The position numbers and the translations under genes were made by a program. From the NCBI RefSeq assembly GCF_037126465.1, contig NC_088202.1, forward strand, positions 29,620,213-29,684,212: 64,000 nt of DNA, in the 5' to 3' direction. The notes beneath the pieces were generated by a model. The model searched no databases and had not been told where the DNA came from. It worked only from the letters and a program-made list of their open reading frames with translations. Source of the DNA: Ornithodoros turicata. Lineage: Eukaryota; Arthropoda; Arachnida; Ixodida; Argasidae. Shown here piece by piece: positions 29,376-40,740 of this stretch (positions within the stretch are counted from its first letter, which is position 1; every line of letters starts with the position of its first letter).

Positions 29376-29515
29376 CCCATTTGGTCGAACGACGTTTGGT
29401 GTAATGACGTTTGATCGAAGGTGTTTGATCGATCGCCGCTTGGTCGAAAACCGTTTGATCGAAAGCCGGTTGATCGATGCTGTTTGTTCGAAAGACGTTT
29501 GTTCGAAGAGAGTTC
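29376..29515. repeat. degenerate TTTGATCGAA array (copy 1)
   Basis: About nine spaced repeats of gtttgatcgaa / gcttggtcgaa / gtttgttcgaa separated by 4-5 bases (for example aagccg). It is followed by gtgtcatccgcacctctttt and ctgtaattgttgactcgagc, which recur at 58.8 kb. It lies inside the hAT-type element. A divergent, inverted-looking piece is at 30398-30460. Confidence 0.75.
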
Positions 29516-29794
29516 AAAACTGCATGCACTGTGTCATCCGCACCTCTTTTTCTGTAATTGTTGACTCGAGCATACGGAGCTGGCAATCAGGGTACTCTGC
29601 TTTTTTTCATTTTTATTATTATTACTTCTTTTTCTTTTCTTTTTTTCTTTTTTTGCAGGGGGACCGCTGGCTACTTGCAGACGTTTGTAATTTACGAACC
29701 AGTCAGACACATGTTGAAGAAAGTTGCCCCAGGTTGGGAGCAGGCGATAGTCTGTGTTTCTTCTGAGCACCCTTCTCATTGCTGGTGACATATT

Positions 29795-30225
29795 TAAAGG
29801 GAACGGTCTGAAACGGGATAGCCATATGTGCGCGAAAGCCACTCCAAGTCTGTGGATGCTAAGAAGGAAATTTTGCCATGGCACAACGAAAGATATTAAA
29901 TTAACGGCATATAAAACCTTAGTTCAACCTCGTTTAGTGTATGCATCTGCAATCTGGGTCACTACACATGCACGCTATCCGAAAAAATAGAGAAAGTACA
30001 AAGATCTGCTGCCCTGCTTATCTTGTCTAGGTTTCGAAGGACTTCTTCGGTTACATGTCTGTTGCAAGAACTAAATTTAGATTCACCTGCACATAGGCGA
30101 AAAGTAAATAAACTAAAACTGTTCTTTCTCCTATACAATGGTCAGTTGATTGTCAGAAACAATAATACATTGTTAAAATTTATCCACATTCAACAGGAAT
30201 AAATAATCGAAAAATGTCATTAATT
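29795..30225 (+). mobile_element. CR1-like LINE RT C-terminal fragment
   Basis: Encodes LWMLRRKFCHGTTKDIKLTA, YKTLVQPRLVYASAIW, then (frameshift near 29980) KVQRSAALLILSRFRRTSSV and LDSPAHRRKVNKLKLFFLLY. These are the post-catalytic blocks seen also at 22600-22900. Both ends truncated. Confidence 0.7.
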
Positions 30226-30460
30226 TATTTTTTATTTATTTGCCAAGAATGTTTAATAATTGAAATCAATTATTATTTGACAAAGTGGGTTAGCATGAGG
30301 AATGTGTTTACGAGCAAACGGGTTACACGCAGTTAAATGTTGCTTAGGATAACGGCATTTAGAACTCCGGCGTTCAACACTCCAAGTGAACCAACAAAAA
30401 ATCGATCAAACGACCGCTGCCGTTTCGATCTTCGATTAAATGTCTTTCGACCAAATCATA

Positions 30461-30575
30461 TGTCGGCACAGTTCCTATAGAAGTCGGCCAGGATGCACAT
30501 TCCCCAAGGCCGTCAGTCGTGACGTTGCCCACCTCTGTGAGGCCAACAACGGCGAGACCTTTCATCGTCACCACA
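30461..30575 (+). mobile_element. SINE 3' part
   Basis: atgtcggcacagttcctata, ggatgcacattccccaaggc, gtgacgttgcccacctctgt and ggccaacaacggcgagacc, ending in a Ca-rich tail. Same family as 20645-20862. Confidence 0.7.
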
Positions 30576-31054
30576 GTGAATTAAATTCGCATACCTGAGG
30601 TAGAGCGTGGTTGACAAAACGTGTAAGAGAAAATGTGGCCGATGAACGGATATCAACATGGAACGCCGTCTACTCCATAGCGCCTTAAGCTACATAAACG
30701 AGTAAACACAAGAGAAAACGAGTAGTAAAAATAAACCGAAGAAATAACATTAAACTGAATATATGTTAGAGGTTCAACGATAACACCCAGTGAGCTTGAA
30801 CTAGCGGTGCAGGAAGGAGGATTGACGCTGCACAGCGTCGCAGTCAGGCACTGGCGTCATCGAATGGTTCTGTAGCATTCGCTACAGTTCTACAGTATAA
30901 AGTCTGCGTCGTGAAGCGTACATTAGAAGTAGTTTTGGCATGTGCTACAACGTGTCTGTTTTTGCATGTTCTTGCCTGTTTAGGTATTTTTTTGGGTCTA
31001 AATATCTGTCTATTTTCATGGTTCTGGCACGTAAATTTCCGAGTTCTACTTATA

Positions 31055-31145
31055 AGAGGAAGTAATGTTGTTCTTGAATGCCTAAAACGGTGGGCAAACA
31101 GAAATGAATTGAAAACCAATCATCCGAAGAACCAAACCAGTCATC
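31055..31145 (+). mobile_element. LINE fragment
   Basis: Reads VLECLKRWANRNELKTNHPKNQ, which matches the block after the catalytic box in CR1/Jockey-type RTs (a Trp-containing helix then a 'LN-x-x-K-T' like strand). Very short. Confidence 0.35.
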
Positions 31146-31208
31146 TTCCAGACCGAAGGTAGAATAACTATAGGAGCGAGAATGTGTAGAGCATGTTGGA
31201 TAGAGTTT

Positions 31209-31292
31209 CGGAAAAAAATAGTCCCGGAAAAGTTCGTCCCGGAAAAATTGGTCCCTGGTTGCGTGGCGGAAGAAATGGTCCCTTGCGGTTCC
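31209..31292. repeat. short-period TCCCGGAAAA repeat
   Basis: Four spaced repeats: agtcccggaaaagttcg, tcccggaaaaattggtccc, gcggaagaaatggtccc. A related piece (cgttcccggagaaatcgtcc) is at 57441-57460. Function unknown. Confidence 0.5.
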
Positions 31293-31814
31293 GTGCGCCC
31301 AAAAATACAGGGGCGTCGTTGTGGACATCTGATAAACCGAATCATAGCCAATCAAGTGCTATCATTCGCACTCCTCATTTGTTCGAAATTGGAAGACATG
31401 CTTTTTTAAATTAACATTAATCTTAATGAACAATAAATGCTGCACGCCATTTAATGAAGAACATAAAAGCGGTTCCGTTTGCTGCACCGCTTGTATTGTA
31501 CAAATTGCGTCTGTTCTTTCTGTTCCTCTCTTTATTTTGCGGAGTACAGACAACGCGACAAGATCATGAAGCAGTTCTGCAATGTCTGCTACCTTCTCCT
31601 AAAAGTGAAATAAATAAATAAATAAAAAGGAAGAGTCGTCTTTCTGCAGAACGAAAATTCAAATCTCAGTTCTTTCTTATTCTCACTGATCAGGCCATAT
31701 CTTCTGTTTTGTCAACCAACTCGTGGAGTGGTAAAAGTTGTTTGGATTTCTGTAAAACGCTAACAACTTGGGGCAGCGTCAATAGGAACTTGAACTGGAG
31801 AATCGCAGCAAAAA

Positions 31815-32113
31815 TTTTGAAGTAAAAATGGTAGACATCGATGCCAGCGAACTTATAATGGAATATCCTTTTGTGTCATTGAGAAAAAGAGAGGACGCCA
31901 AACAAAGAGACGCCAAACAATTTTTAACGTACACATACAAGAAAGCCTCCAAGAGATACATCTGAATCCTTGCATTTGCGTCAGCACTCTATTTTCTGAC
32001 CACACCAGCTACTGTCGCTGATGCTGAAAGAAGTCTCAGCACAATGAAACTGACCGATCAAGAATATCCTGTGCTCAGTTAACCATAAGAGATGTCGGGC
32101 TTTCTGAGTTCGT
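31815..32113 (+). pseudogene. hAT transposase C-terminal (dimerisation) remnant
   Basis: Reads DIDASELIMEYPFVSL, then after a stop FLTTPATVADAERSLSTMKL, followed by a frameshift. The TTPATVADAERSxSTMK block is the conserved start of the hAT dimerisation domain in the zinc-finger-type hAT clade. The DDE catalytic part is not recognisable. It lies inside the element flanked by 8-bp hAT-type duplications. Confidence 0.7.
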
Positions 32114-32956
32114 AGTCAACCGAAAACATGATTATCATATCTCTGGACTATGATGCATTGATTAACCAACTTGCGAAGAACAAGGCTCGAAAGAAGGGTT
32201 TTGCGCAAATGTTCACTGCAGGCCTATGTATGCATAATTTAAACCCTATATAAATATCTTATTCCAGCTTCTGCACTGTAAGTGAACCCGGACATATGTT
32301 CGGAGGGGACCACGCTCTTTGTTGCTACAGCCCTGGGAGCCGAGTGCCTTTCGAGCTAGAATCAAGTCTTTTGTCCTAGGCTGCCTCCATGTCTATGAAA
32401 ATAGAGCTCAAATTGAAATCCATAAACGAGAAGGCGCTATTCGTTCTGGCTATACAAGCAGGACCAAGCTGTTACATAAACTTCAAACTGACACATTAAG
32501 CGGTCTTGGTAATCGCCATTCATTCCACCTTTCTCACCCTATGACCTTGTTCCAAATGCGGGAGAGGAAGATCCGGCCTTTGTGGTCTCCCGCCTTTCGG
32601 TGCATATGAGCATTCGGATGTTCTGGACGTTTGGTGCTTATGAGCAGGTTCTCTCCTCCTGCTCATTTCCACCAAACGCTCAAAACCACCAACTTTTTTT
32701 TGGTGCATATGAGCGTTCGGAGGTTTTGAGCGTTTGGAGGTTATGAGCATTTGGTGCATATGAGGCACAACCGTCCACCAGCTGGCGGACAGCATCAATA
32801 TGGCGCGGACTAGATGGCTGATAAGCGGATTCCGCTTGGATTCAGGCTTTTTGGGCGGCGCAACGACGACTGTGACGTTAAAATACGCTCCTCCCATGAG
32901 GCGGCAAAAGATCAATGAATGGCCAAACTCTCCCTATAAATGGCTCTTCCTTTTCC

Positions 32957-33700
32957 ATATTCGCGACGCCCCTGGCGGCAGAATGTCGAACGTCGTGTCT
33001 TTCCCCCCAATAATGGTGACGCTTTACGAACTGGCACGTACGTTGCGTGGGAAAGTAGCAAGAGAAGAATGCAGAAAGAGTGAAAGCGCATTGTACTCAT
33101 TACCAGACCTCAAACGTCGGCGTAAGTCGTAACCTTGAAACCGATTATCTCCCCACCATGAACATGACAGTCATCCGCAGGTGGGTCCATGGCGATGTTT
33201 TCCGCTCAAAAATGACGGACTCAAGGGCTGGGCATGCGCATACGCGTTGTCGGAAATGGTTCATTGTGGGGTGTCCTCGAAACTGGTGGAGGTGTAGCTA
33301 TTTGTTCGCGACGATAGCCATTGGTGGATCAAGGCCCGAGAGAGGGCAGGAAGAAGAAAAAGATAATCATATCGCAACCCTAGCTCGTGCCTGAGGGACG
33401 ATTCTTGCTTGAGGGATCTTCTATTTCATTACGTCAAGGGCAGAGACTCGGAACAAACCCTTGGAATTGAAAGTGTCAAGTTTCAACGAGTAGGCAAGTT
33501 TCCATTGGGTTTACACGGCTTGATGAACGCATTGTTGTGAAGCACATGGCAAGTTGTCGCGTACTCATTTTTGCTACGCTTCTTTGGGGCGACACTCCTG
33601 CAAGAGGTGTTTTCAAACGCAGGCAATGCAGTTGCACTTGTAAACTGCCGCTGTGAAACCTCGATAAGAAAGGGTTGCGTGGTTACGCTACCAGTTCCCA
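32957..33700. other. no gene seen
   Basis: No supported exon, RNA gene or repeat. Confidence 0.4.
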
Positions 33701-33940
33701 CACTCTTAACCACCGCATAGCACGCTCCTAGCCAACCATCATCTCGAATGATATCGTTATCTGCCCGGATTCGTTGAAAACGGGATGCGTACGCCTTTTC
33801 TGTGACACTTATGCTGTTCATAATTGTCACAAAAAAGGTGTACGCCTCCCGTTTCCAACAAATCAGGGCAGATAACTATATCATTCGAGATTATGGTTGG
33901 CTAGGAGAGTGCTATGCGGTGAAGTTCATTTCTAAGAGTG
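33701..33940. mobile_element. CACTC-type MITE (copy 6)
   Basis: Starts cactcttaaccaccgcatag (10 bp of the left end deleted) and ends gaagttcatttctaagagtg; CA duplicated at 33699-33700 and 33941-33942. Palindromic interior with gcgtacgcct facing aggtgtacgcc. Confidence 0.9.
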
Positions 33941-34005
33941 CATACCCGTGCAGTTTCTCATAGACGTGTGGTGTGAAGAAACGAACTATGGTCGCATTTG
34001 ACATG

Positions 34006-34253
34006 CACTCTTAAAACTGAACTTCACCGCATAGCACGCTCCTAGCCAATCATCATCTCAAATGATATCGTTATCTGCCCTGATTTGTCGAAAACGGGAG
34101 GCGTACGCCTTTTTGTGACAATTATGAACAACATAAGTGTCACAAAAAAGGCGTACGCCTCCCGTTTTCGACAAATCAGGGCAGATAACGATATCACTTG
34201 AGATGATGGTTGGCTAGGAGCGTGCTATGCGGTGAAGTTCAGTTTGAAGAGTG
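34006..34253. mobile_element. CACTC-type MITE (copy 7)
   Basis: Starts cactcttaaaactgaacttc and ends gaagttcagtttgaagagtg; TG duplicated at 34004-34005 and 34254-34255. One of the best-preserved hairpins: gggaggcgtacgcctttttg against its complement. Confidence 0.92.
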
Positions 34254-34821
34254 TGTATGGGATAGAAGCGTACCGTATACCAGCGTATCGTGGCCAGACA
34301 TACAATTGTCAAAGACGAGTCATAGACATACAAAGATGTGTCTAGACCATACGATTATGAAATTGTATGGTCTAGAATCATCTTTAATGAATTTGTATAA
34401 CACCATATGAAGCACTTGTGCAACAGCAAAGACGCGACCTTCCTAAGCCGAACTGGCTTGGAGGCCGCCGTCTCATCAAAAATAGTGAAGTGAAATCAGC
34501 ATTTTATATTGTGTATATGGTGGTAAGTTATGTTAGGGTCACATTCGTGGGGGGCAGTGTCTTGCGTTGGTGGAGGGGAGAAGTGCCTGCATGTACCGCC
34601 AAAATGCTGTTGCCTCTTCAGTAAACATGGCGGATCGTTCTGTGCAACAGGCGATAATGTATGTTTCACACAACATTCGATGTTTATTTCTTTTCACTCT
34701 TTTTTCCTTTCCTTTTTCTTTGTGTTTACATTATTTCGTCAAAAAAGCAGTGGTCCAGGTGCAGAATTACATCCACGCGATCTTTCAGCTGGATGATAGA
34801 AGAAACGATCGTAGAAGAAAG

Positions 34822-35130
34822 ATGGGAGACGTTCCGAAGGAAACCCGTTGGACGTCGAAAGTGAAGTTCTTCGTTGCCATCGCCTCACCCCTGTGCCTGT
34901 CGCCCATGCTTTTCATTGGGACACCGGTGCGTATTCCCAAGAGTTGGCAACACATTATGACATCACATGCGTCATTACAGAGTGCCAAGTGTGCATACTG
35001 CCTTCTTCTCATGTTCTGCACCATGACGCTTGGGACTCTTCCAGTGCCCGTCGTTGCCCTCATTCCGATCGTGTTCGTTCGCCTGTTTGAAGACCTACCG
35101 TCACGTGACCCGCTACTTGAAGCCACCTAC
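34822..35130 (+). CDS. SLC13-like transporter, exon 1
   Basis: ATG at 34822 (A at -3, G at +4; context aagATGg) opens MGDVPKETRWTSKVKFFVAI. The exon ends at a GTGAGT donor in phase 0 after LLEATY. It encodes the first two membrane helices of the SLC13/DASS family: FFVAIASPLCLSPMLF, a short extracellular stretch, then the Cys-Ala-Tyr helix CAYCLLLMFCTMTLGTLPVP with VVALIPIVF. The family's usual 'AYxxLLMxxxWxTExLPxxVTALxP' is recognisable, but the acidic Glu is Gly and Trp is lost. Nine exons join in frame at eight junctions into 770 codons (34822-51603). SLC13 proteins carry di- and tricarboxylates with sodium at the plasma membrane; this one is so diverged that transport activity is doubtful. 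Confidence 0.78.
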
Positions 35131-36917
35131 GTGAGTCCTATATGTGGAGGCGAAATCTGTACCGGATACATTTCAGGACCGTTAAAACACTTAAGATGAA
35201 TCGAGAATTACGCCTGTGACAATTGTGCATAGAGTTAATCGAGACTGGCAATGCGAATAAAGACAGCACATTGTTGTTCTGCATGTCATTTCTCGGGTCT
35301 TTGCATGTGAGGTTTATGTGCTATGAATTGTTGGAGTGATGCGTCGTGTTGAAATAAATAACTGCATATCGCCGAATATCTCCCGTAAACCGTTTCATCT
35401 AGCGCCCCAATTTCTCCACGTGACGCACTCAGTATTATTGTTCAGGCGAAAGAAAGCAGCACCGGAAACCAGGACAGGCTGATCTATCTGGATCATGTTA
35501 AAGGGACGTAGTATCCGGAACCTCTCCTGTGAAGCCGAAACCACTATGTTCTGCATCGGCTGCCAATCCACTTGGCTAATTTTTTTCGTCCGAAAAGTGG
35601 TTAGATATGAAATAAACGAAGTTTAAAGATCAGCGGTGCTTCCGCGGCTGCAGAGGCTCCAGCGGCGTGATGTCACTCCCTAAGCCGAGGAGTAAGAGGG
35701 CGGTGCAGTGTTGCCAGGTCACTAAGGCGGAAATTCAGGAGGTCGGCATCAGAAAATTCAGTAGAAGTCAGTCGATGTACTAAAAACAAGGGCGAAACGC
35801 TCCACGGCGACCTAACTAGTGGGCCATATGATAAATAAACACGAACTATCACGATATATAGGTGATAGAATAAACAAAATATACTTGTTATTTAGTATAT
35901 ACAGCAAAGACTTGCTTGCGTGCTTGCACACGGTCATTCGCTCACGTACTCTCGCTCATACATATGCACAATCAGTTTCTACTAAGTCGCAGTGAAGATA
36001 TAGCAGTTAGGAAGTGAAGTTTTCAATTTTTGTCTAGAGAGGGAATTCCGGCAGTGTCAACATCCAGCGTGTACCCATGTCATGTATTCCATCAAATAAC
36101 AGACGTACTACGCCACTATCTCGCTTGCGATTTTCCATGTCGTGGTCATTGGTCCACGGGGAACAAAGCGACACCATAGTTTCGAAATCAACTGGAACGG
36201 ACGCGACCGTCCCTCTAAAGAACTGTGAAAGACTGAATACTGTAAGACTATACAGGACTAGCTTGTAAGACCGTGTAAGAACGTCTTGAGCAGTCAAATA
36301 TTTCTTACCTTCTGAATATACCTCATTTCACCGCCGTAGTCCAGGATGGGAGGTGACCCAAATACCGGCACCGGCTGTACTGTCTAGTTGCTTTTCCTCG
36401 CTTTTTCGGCCGACGCAAAATCGGCGAACTGACTGCTCGGCAACGGAGCCACGATCGAACCAAGCAACCACGCACCACGTTGTAGTCCTGAAAAGACTGC
36501 TGGAGCCCGCTCTTCTTTCCGTACCTCCTGTCATAGTCGACCGCATCTGAAATACTAAATTAATTCGGAGCCTCAGCTCTGCGTGGGGAATTGTGTGTGC
36601 GGTTCCAGTAGCGCAACCCCAAAACTATTTCGGGAGGGGGTCTACGGGAACTGGAGGATTCGGTCGTCTTTTTCTCCCTTCTAAATGCATAAACAAATGA
36701 ACGATTTCCTTTTTAGGGGGCAGTTGAACTATGGGGAAGTTCTCTTGTGGTTACGCCACTGGGCATTCTTCGTCCCGTGGAGACGTTTAATGATCGCGAG
36801 TAGTAGGTGTGCTGTGTCTGTCTTTGGTGTTCTTTGTAGCGCTGTTTCCCGTCACCGATCACGTAAAACCTCCACACGAAAGCACGGAGATAAAAAAATT
36901 ATTTGCCTTTTTCCAAG
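35131..36917. other. intron 1 of the SLC13-like gene
   Basis: No exon found. A weak SINE-body piece (ccggctgtactgtctagtt) is near 36368. The acceptor is ctttttccaag at 36916-36917. Confidence 0.5.
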
Positions 36918-37276
36918 TCTGATCTGCTGCCTGTGATCGGCTTCATCTGCTTCTACGTAGCGACGTACTCAAGAAGGCTGTCTACCCGCATCTCATTGTT
37001 CCTGCTTCGGAGGTTCGGAGCCTGTATAAAGCCCCTGTACTACAAGATGATGGGGCTGACGTTCATCGGTTGTTGCTTGTTGCCATCTGCGCTGGTTGCC
37101 CTGTTACTTATTATAATGATCATCAAGCTCATACATCATATACAGGAGGATTACGTGGCTGCAGTAAGACAGCGCTGCGCTCAACGAGCTGCCGAAAGGC
37201 AACGGCTAGAAGAACTTGATGCAGACACGCTGCTGGAGACACTATCTCAGAAACTCAAACCACGTTCCAAGTTCAA
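36918..37276 (+). CDS. SLC13-like transporter, exon 2
   Basis: Phase 0 in, phase 2 out (donor GTGAGT at 37277). It encodes SDLLPVIGFICFYVATYSRR, the R-I-x-L-x-x-L-R region (RISLFLLRRFGACIKP), then helices GLTFIGCCLLPSALVALLLI and IMIIKLIHHI. In SLC13 proteins the middle of this stretch reads MxVTAFLSMWISNTATTAMM; the SNT motif that binds sodium and carboxylate is LPSALVAL here, so all three key residues are lost. A charged helix rich in Arg, Glu and Gln follows (VRQRCAQRAAERQRLEELDA), the start of the cytoplasmic loop. Confidence 0.78.
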
Positions 37277-38161
37277 GTGAGTTAATATACTCGCACATAA
37301 TAATCCTCCTCATCACACGCATCCAACCTAATCAATCGAATCACGACGAAACATTCGTGGTAATCTATCTTCGATACAAACCAGATAAGTGAGCATTCAG
37401 CATTTTTGGTACCTTCAGATATATCGAATGCATTTTGGTAATCACGGCCTTCCCCCGAAATATTAGAAAAAGGCGCACATGTGGATTGACGGCACAGGTC
37501 GCAGTAGCAGCGAGGTTTTTTTTTTTAAATTATATATTGAAGAATATTGGTAGCATTTTTACGCCGTTCTTGACAGTGTCCGCTGTGTGCTGCGCGCGAC
37601 TGTTCATGACGACTCTCCAAGCGTACGATGGACGACTGTGCGTGATTTCTAGGCAAGCCAGCAGGACGGGCTGGCGATGACTGACATCCGCGATCAAAAC
37701 TGCGAGCCTGAGGGGGACACAAACGACTCGACGCAAACCTCAAATCTTGTCTCAGATTTGTATCGTGTGGTTTGTGTGTTTCTCAGTCTGAAGGTTTTCA
37801 TTGTGGATGGGACGTGATCGAGTACCATGCCCAGCTAATCGGGGATAGTCTGTAAATCCTACACTTCTCGAAGACCTCCACGCAGCTCCACTGTCGCGAC
37901 GAGTTTCTTCTGCTTCATTGCATATCACACTCAGGTATAGGATTGGGAATAGTACATATACCTGACCTGAAGCGCGAACGCGCCTGAGCAACGTTACTGC
38001 GGGGTAGAGTTCGACGTCAGCGCTTAGTTTAACTTTATCAGTATAACTTTATCCTTGAATACTTTCTGATTTCATATGTTATGAAAATACTCCACAATAA
38101 TGTCGGCGTATAGTCCTTGTATATTCCACAATAGTCACATACGTATCAATTTCTGTCGTAG

Positions 38162-39183
38162 GAGCGGTGAACCAACGCACCAGATCGACGCAGTTATGAG
38201 TGACATCATGAAACGTACCTTCAGCGTACCCGTCAGACGTGAAAGTCGGATCAGCTTCTCTCTGCCAGATCTTTCAGAGGAGGATGGAACATCAAGCAGA
38301 TCGCTATCTGAACCTGTCAAGAAACGTCCCAACAAGACAAGCAACGAGACCAAAGACACCAACAAGAGCAAAGCCAAGAGTTTCAATGCCATAGCGCCGA
38401 AGGAAGCGAAGAAAGAAGTCTCTACCAAAGTTGGCGTCAACGACAGGGAAAAGGAGCGTATAACAAACGTGACCGGACAGGGTGTAGCGACCAAAAACCA
38501 GGCTGGCAGCAAAAGTGACTCCAGATGCACGTCGGCAAATCCGAGCGTAGGTCAGCCTTGTAATCACCATGGGGTTCCAGCGAGACCGATTCGTATGGCG
38601 TCAGGCGCCGAGGTGAACACGGAGGAGAAAACAAGAGCGCCGTCCACGCTTACACAAGAAGTGAGTATACCAAAAACCGTCGCGCCGCTCACTCTGACCG
38701 CTGATGCGGCCCAATCGAAGAACATGTCTCGGGATAGCAGGAGCAGACGACGTAGTCCCTCCGGGGGATCGTTAAGTAGCTATGACCAAAAACAGCGACG
38801 GGTGTCTTCGGTTTCCTTTCATGAGATCAACGTATCTCCAAGCTCTCCTTCGGACAATATTGAAATCATCCGGGAAACGGCCCAAGTGAAGAGCACGTCG
38901 CGCGATACGAAGGGCATGGGTAGGAGCATGTCACAAGGCGGTTATAGCACCTACGACCGAAAAGAGCGCCACCGATCGTCAATATCATCTAACGGCGAGC
39001 CTACCAGCAGTATTTCCGTTGACATAATAGCTGGACAAGAGAACCAGGACGTTACAGGTTCCTCAAGTATTCTATCTACCATCAGCAATCTCTTCAGGAG
39101 AATATTCTATGAAAAAAGAAGCGAGGCAGTCGATTCTGCACACACGTCAAGGAGCCATTCACAAACGGTCCTCATCATACTAG
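38162..39183 (+). CDS. SLC13-like transporter, exon 3 (giant cytoplasmic loop)
   Basis: Acceptor tttctgtcgtag; completes the codon from exon 2 (AA+G) and leaves in phase 1 at a GTAGGT donor. About 340 residues, low complexity, rich in Ser, Lys, Arg and Thr, with no membrane segment. It occupies the place of the loop between helix 4 and helix 5, usually far shorter in animal SLC13 proteins. A ~57-residue internal duplication is visible: MSRDSRSRRRSPSGGSLSSY then DQKQRRVSS, and later TSRDTKGMGRSMSQGGYSTY then DRKERHRSS. RS-type and RRxS phosphorylation-like motifs abound. This is the most unusual part of the protein. Confidence 0.75.
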
Positions 39184-39238
39184 GTAGGTGTTTCAATGTC
39201 ATCGTCATTCGTACTTCAATAACATATAGTCAACCTAA

Positions 39239-39345
39239 TGGAGGAACTCCATATATTGAAGAAGCCTGAGCGTGTGCACAGATGATGTTCTGTCCCATCT
39301 CTCTATCGCCCACACTCAGGCTTCACTATATGGAGCTCCTGAGTT
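39239..39345. repeat. small inverted repeat in intron 3
   Basis: ggaactccatatattgaaga...gcctgagcgtgtg faces cacactcaggcttcactata...tggagctcct. Intronic, immediately after the exon 3 donor. Confidence 0.5.
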
Positions 39346-39642
39346 AGTCTATTCTTACTGGCGTGCACATAGATGCCCACGTTAAGTAGGGCTTTCCCTT
39401 TGCGTCAGATTGGTCTCCTCAAGCGATATATCGAGGTGGTTGGAGAAATCGTTTGCCGAGACCAATGAGACGGCGTCCTTCATATTGCGAGAAGAATGCT
39501 TTGCAGTACTGGGATCGGTAAATCGTTTCACAAAATACACGCAAAAAGAGAGAGAGAAAAACTTCTCGGCGTGAATGAAACGTAATGCATGTGTAAGTAG
39601 AGTCTCATTGAACCACTTTCAAATATTGTATTGTTCTTGCAG

Positions 39643-39685
39643 ATTCTGAAGCTGCAGGAGAGACTCAGAGTGCTTATCACAAACT
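39643..39685 (+). CDS. SLC13-like transporter, exon 4 (43 bp)
   Basis: Acceptor ttgttcttgcag, donor GTGAGT; takes phase 1 (G+AT) and leaves phase 2. Reads DSEAAGETQSAYHK, the end of the cytoplasmic loop. The exon is short, but both splice signals and both phases fit. Confidence 0.65.
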
Positions 39686-39718
39686 GTGAGTAGTTCTGAG
39701 TCGTATGTCGTCACCAAG

Positions 39719-39967
39719 CACTCTTAAAAATGAACTTCACCGCATAGCACGCTCCTAGCCAATCATCATCCAGAATGATAACGTTATCTGCCCTGATTTG
39801 TTGAAAACGGGAGGCGTACGCCATTTTTGTGACAATTATGAACAGCATAAGTGTCACAAAAAAGGCGTACGCCTCTCGTTTTCAACAAATCAGGGCACAT
39901 AACCATACCATTCGAGATGATGGTTGGCTAGGAGCGTGCTATGCGGTGAAGTTCATTTTTAAGAGTG
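39719..39967. mobile_element. CACTC-type MITE (copy 8), in intron 4
   Basis: Starts cactcttaaaaatgaacttc and ends gaagttcatttttaagagtg; AG duplicated at 39717-39718 and 39968-39969. It inserted 34 bp downstream of exon 4. Confidence 0.92.
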
Positions 39968-40539
39968 AGCGAACGACACCGAACCGACATGGCAATGCTA
40001 GCCAAGCCACTGTACTGTCTTCCATACTGTACAGTTCTGCTACTGAGATTCACTGAGCGTAAACTAGTACATTACTATATACGGCACTAACATAACAACG
40101 CACCACCTGTTTTGTATTCTATAGTGAAAAGTATAGTGCCTCCTGTTTATTTATTTCAAACGGGTGCAGTTATTTCACAAAAAAGACGGAAAAAAGCGAA
40201 TAACCTGAGTTTCTAGATCTATGTTATTATTACAACAAATAATCGTCCTGACAATCAACACATTTTTCTCTTGACAGTGAGTTTTTGCCAGAAATGTACC
40301 GCGCACAGGATGTGCACGATTTCCGCACATTTTCATAGAAAAGATTGGCGATAGATATCTCAACGAATTTGCTCTTTTACGATTTTTAAAAACTGGAGTG
40401 GCTTTGGATAATGACTGGTTCCAAAACTCAGTATACTCCCTTTTTCCTTGAGACCCTCTAATTAAACAGTTAATGAAGGAGTTCTTTGTAATTAGTGATC
40501 CTGTGATACATGCTTGTAGCCGATGTCCTCCTGGCCGCA

Positions 40540-40740
40540 CACTCTTAAAACGGAACTCGACATAAAACATGCTCTTTGCCGACCACCATTCCGAATGTCA
40601 TCTTTCTGTCCCATGATTGGTTAGAAAAAGAGGAGGCGTACGCCTTTTTGTGGCATTTACGCAGTTATGTTAATTGTCAGAAAAAGGCGTGCGCCCCACG
40701 CTTTCCACAGTCCAGGAGCGATAACTGTATTATTTCATTT
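40540..40740. mobile_element. degenerate CACTC-type MITE
   Basis: The left end cactcttaaaacggaactcg is clear and ggaggcgtacgcctttttg faces aaaaaggcgtgcgcccc; the right terminal repeat is lost. Confidence 0.65.

Larger units (their letters stand above)
28739..32948 (+). mobile_element. hAT-type transposon with ~0.5-kb inverted arms
   Basis: A 4210-bp element is flanked by perfect 8-bp duplications, CCTTTTCC at 28731-28738 and 32949-32956. It begins cagagccgtttatagagaga and ends tctccctataaatggctctt. The imperfect inverted arms reach to about 29318 on the left and from about 32440 on the right (arms ~580 and ~510 bp). They include a repeated motif block (accaaatgctcataacctcc, aaacgctcaaaacc, gctcatatgcaccg). 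An 8-bp duplication and CAGAG-like ends are hAT hallmarks, and a hAT C-terminal dimerisation remnant lies inside (31815-32113). The interior has also collected a LINE fragment (29795-30225) and a SINE (30461-30575). Non-functional. Confidence 0.8.
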
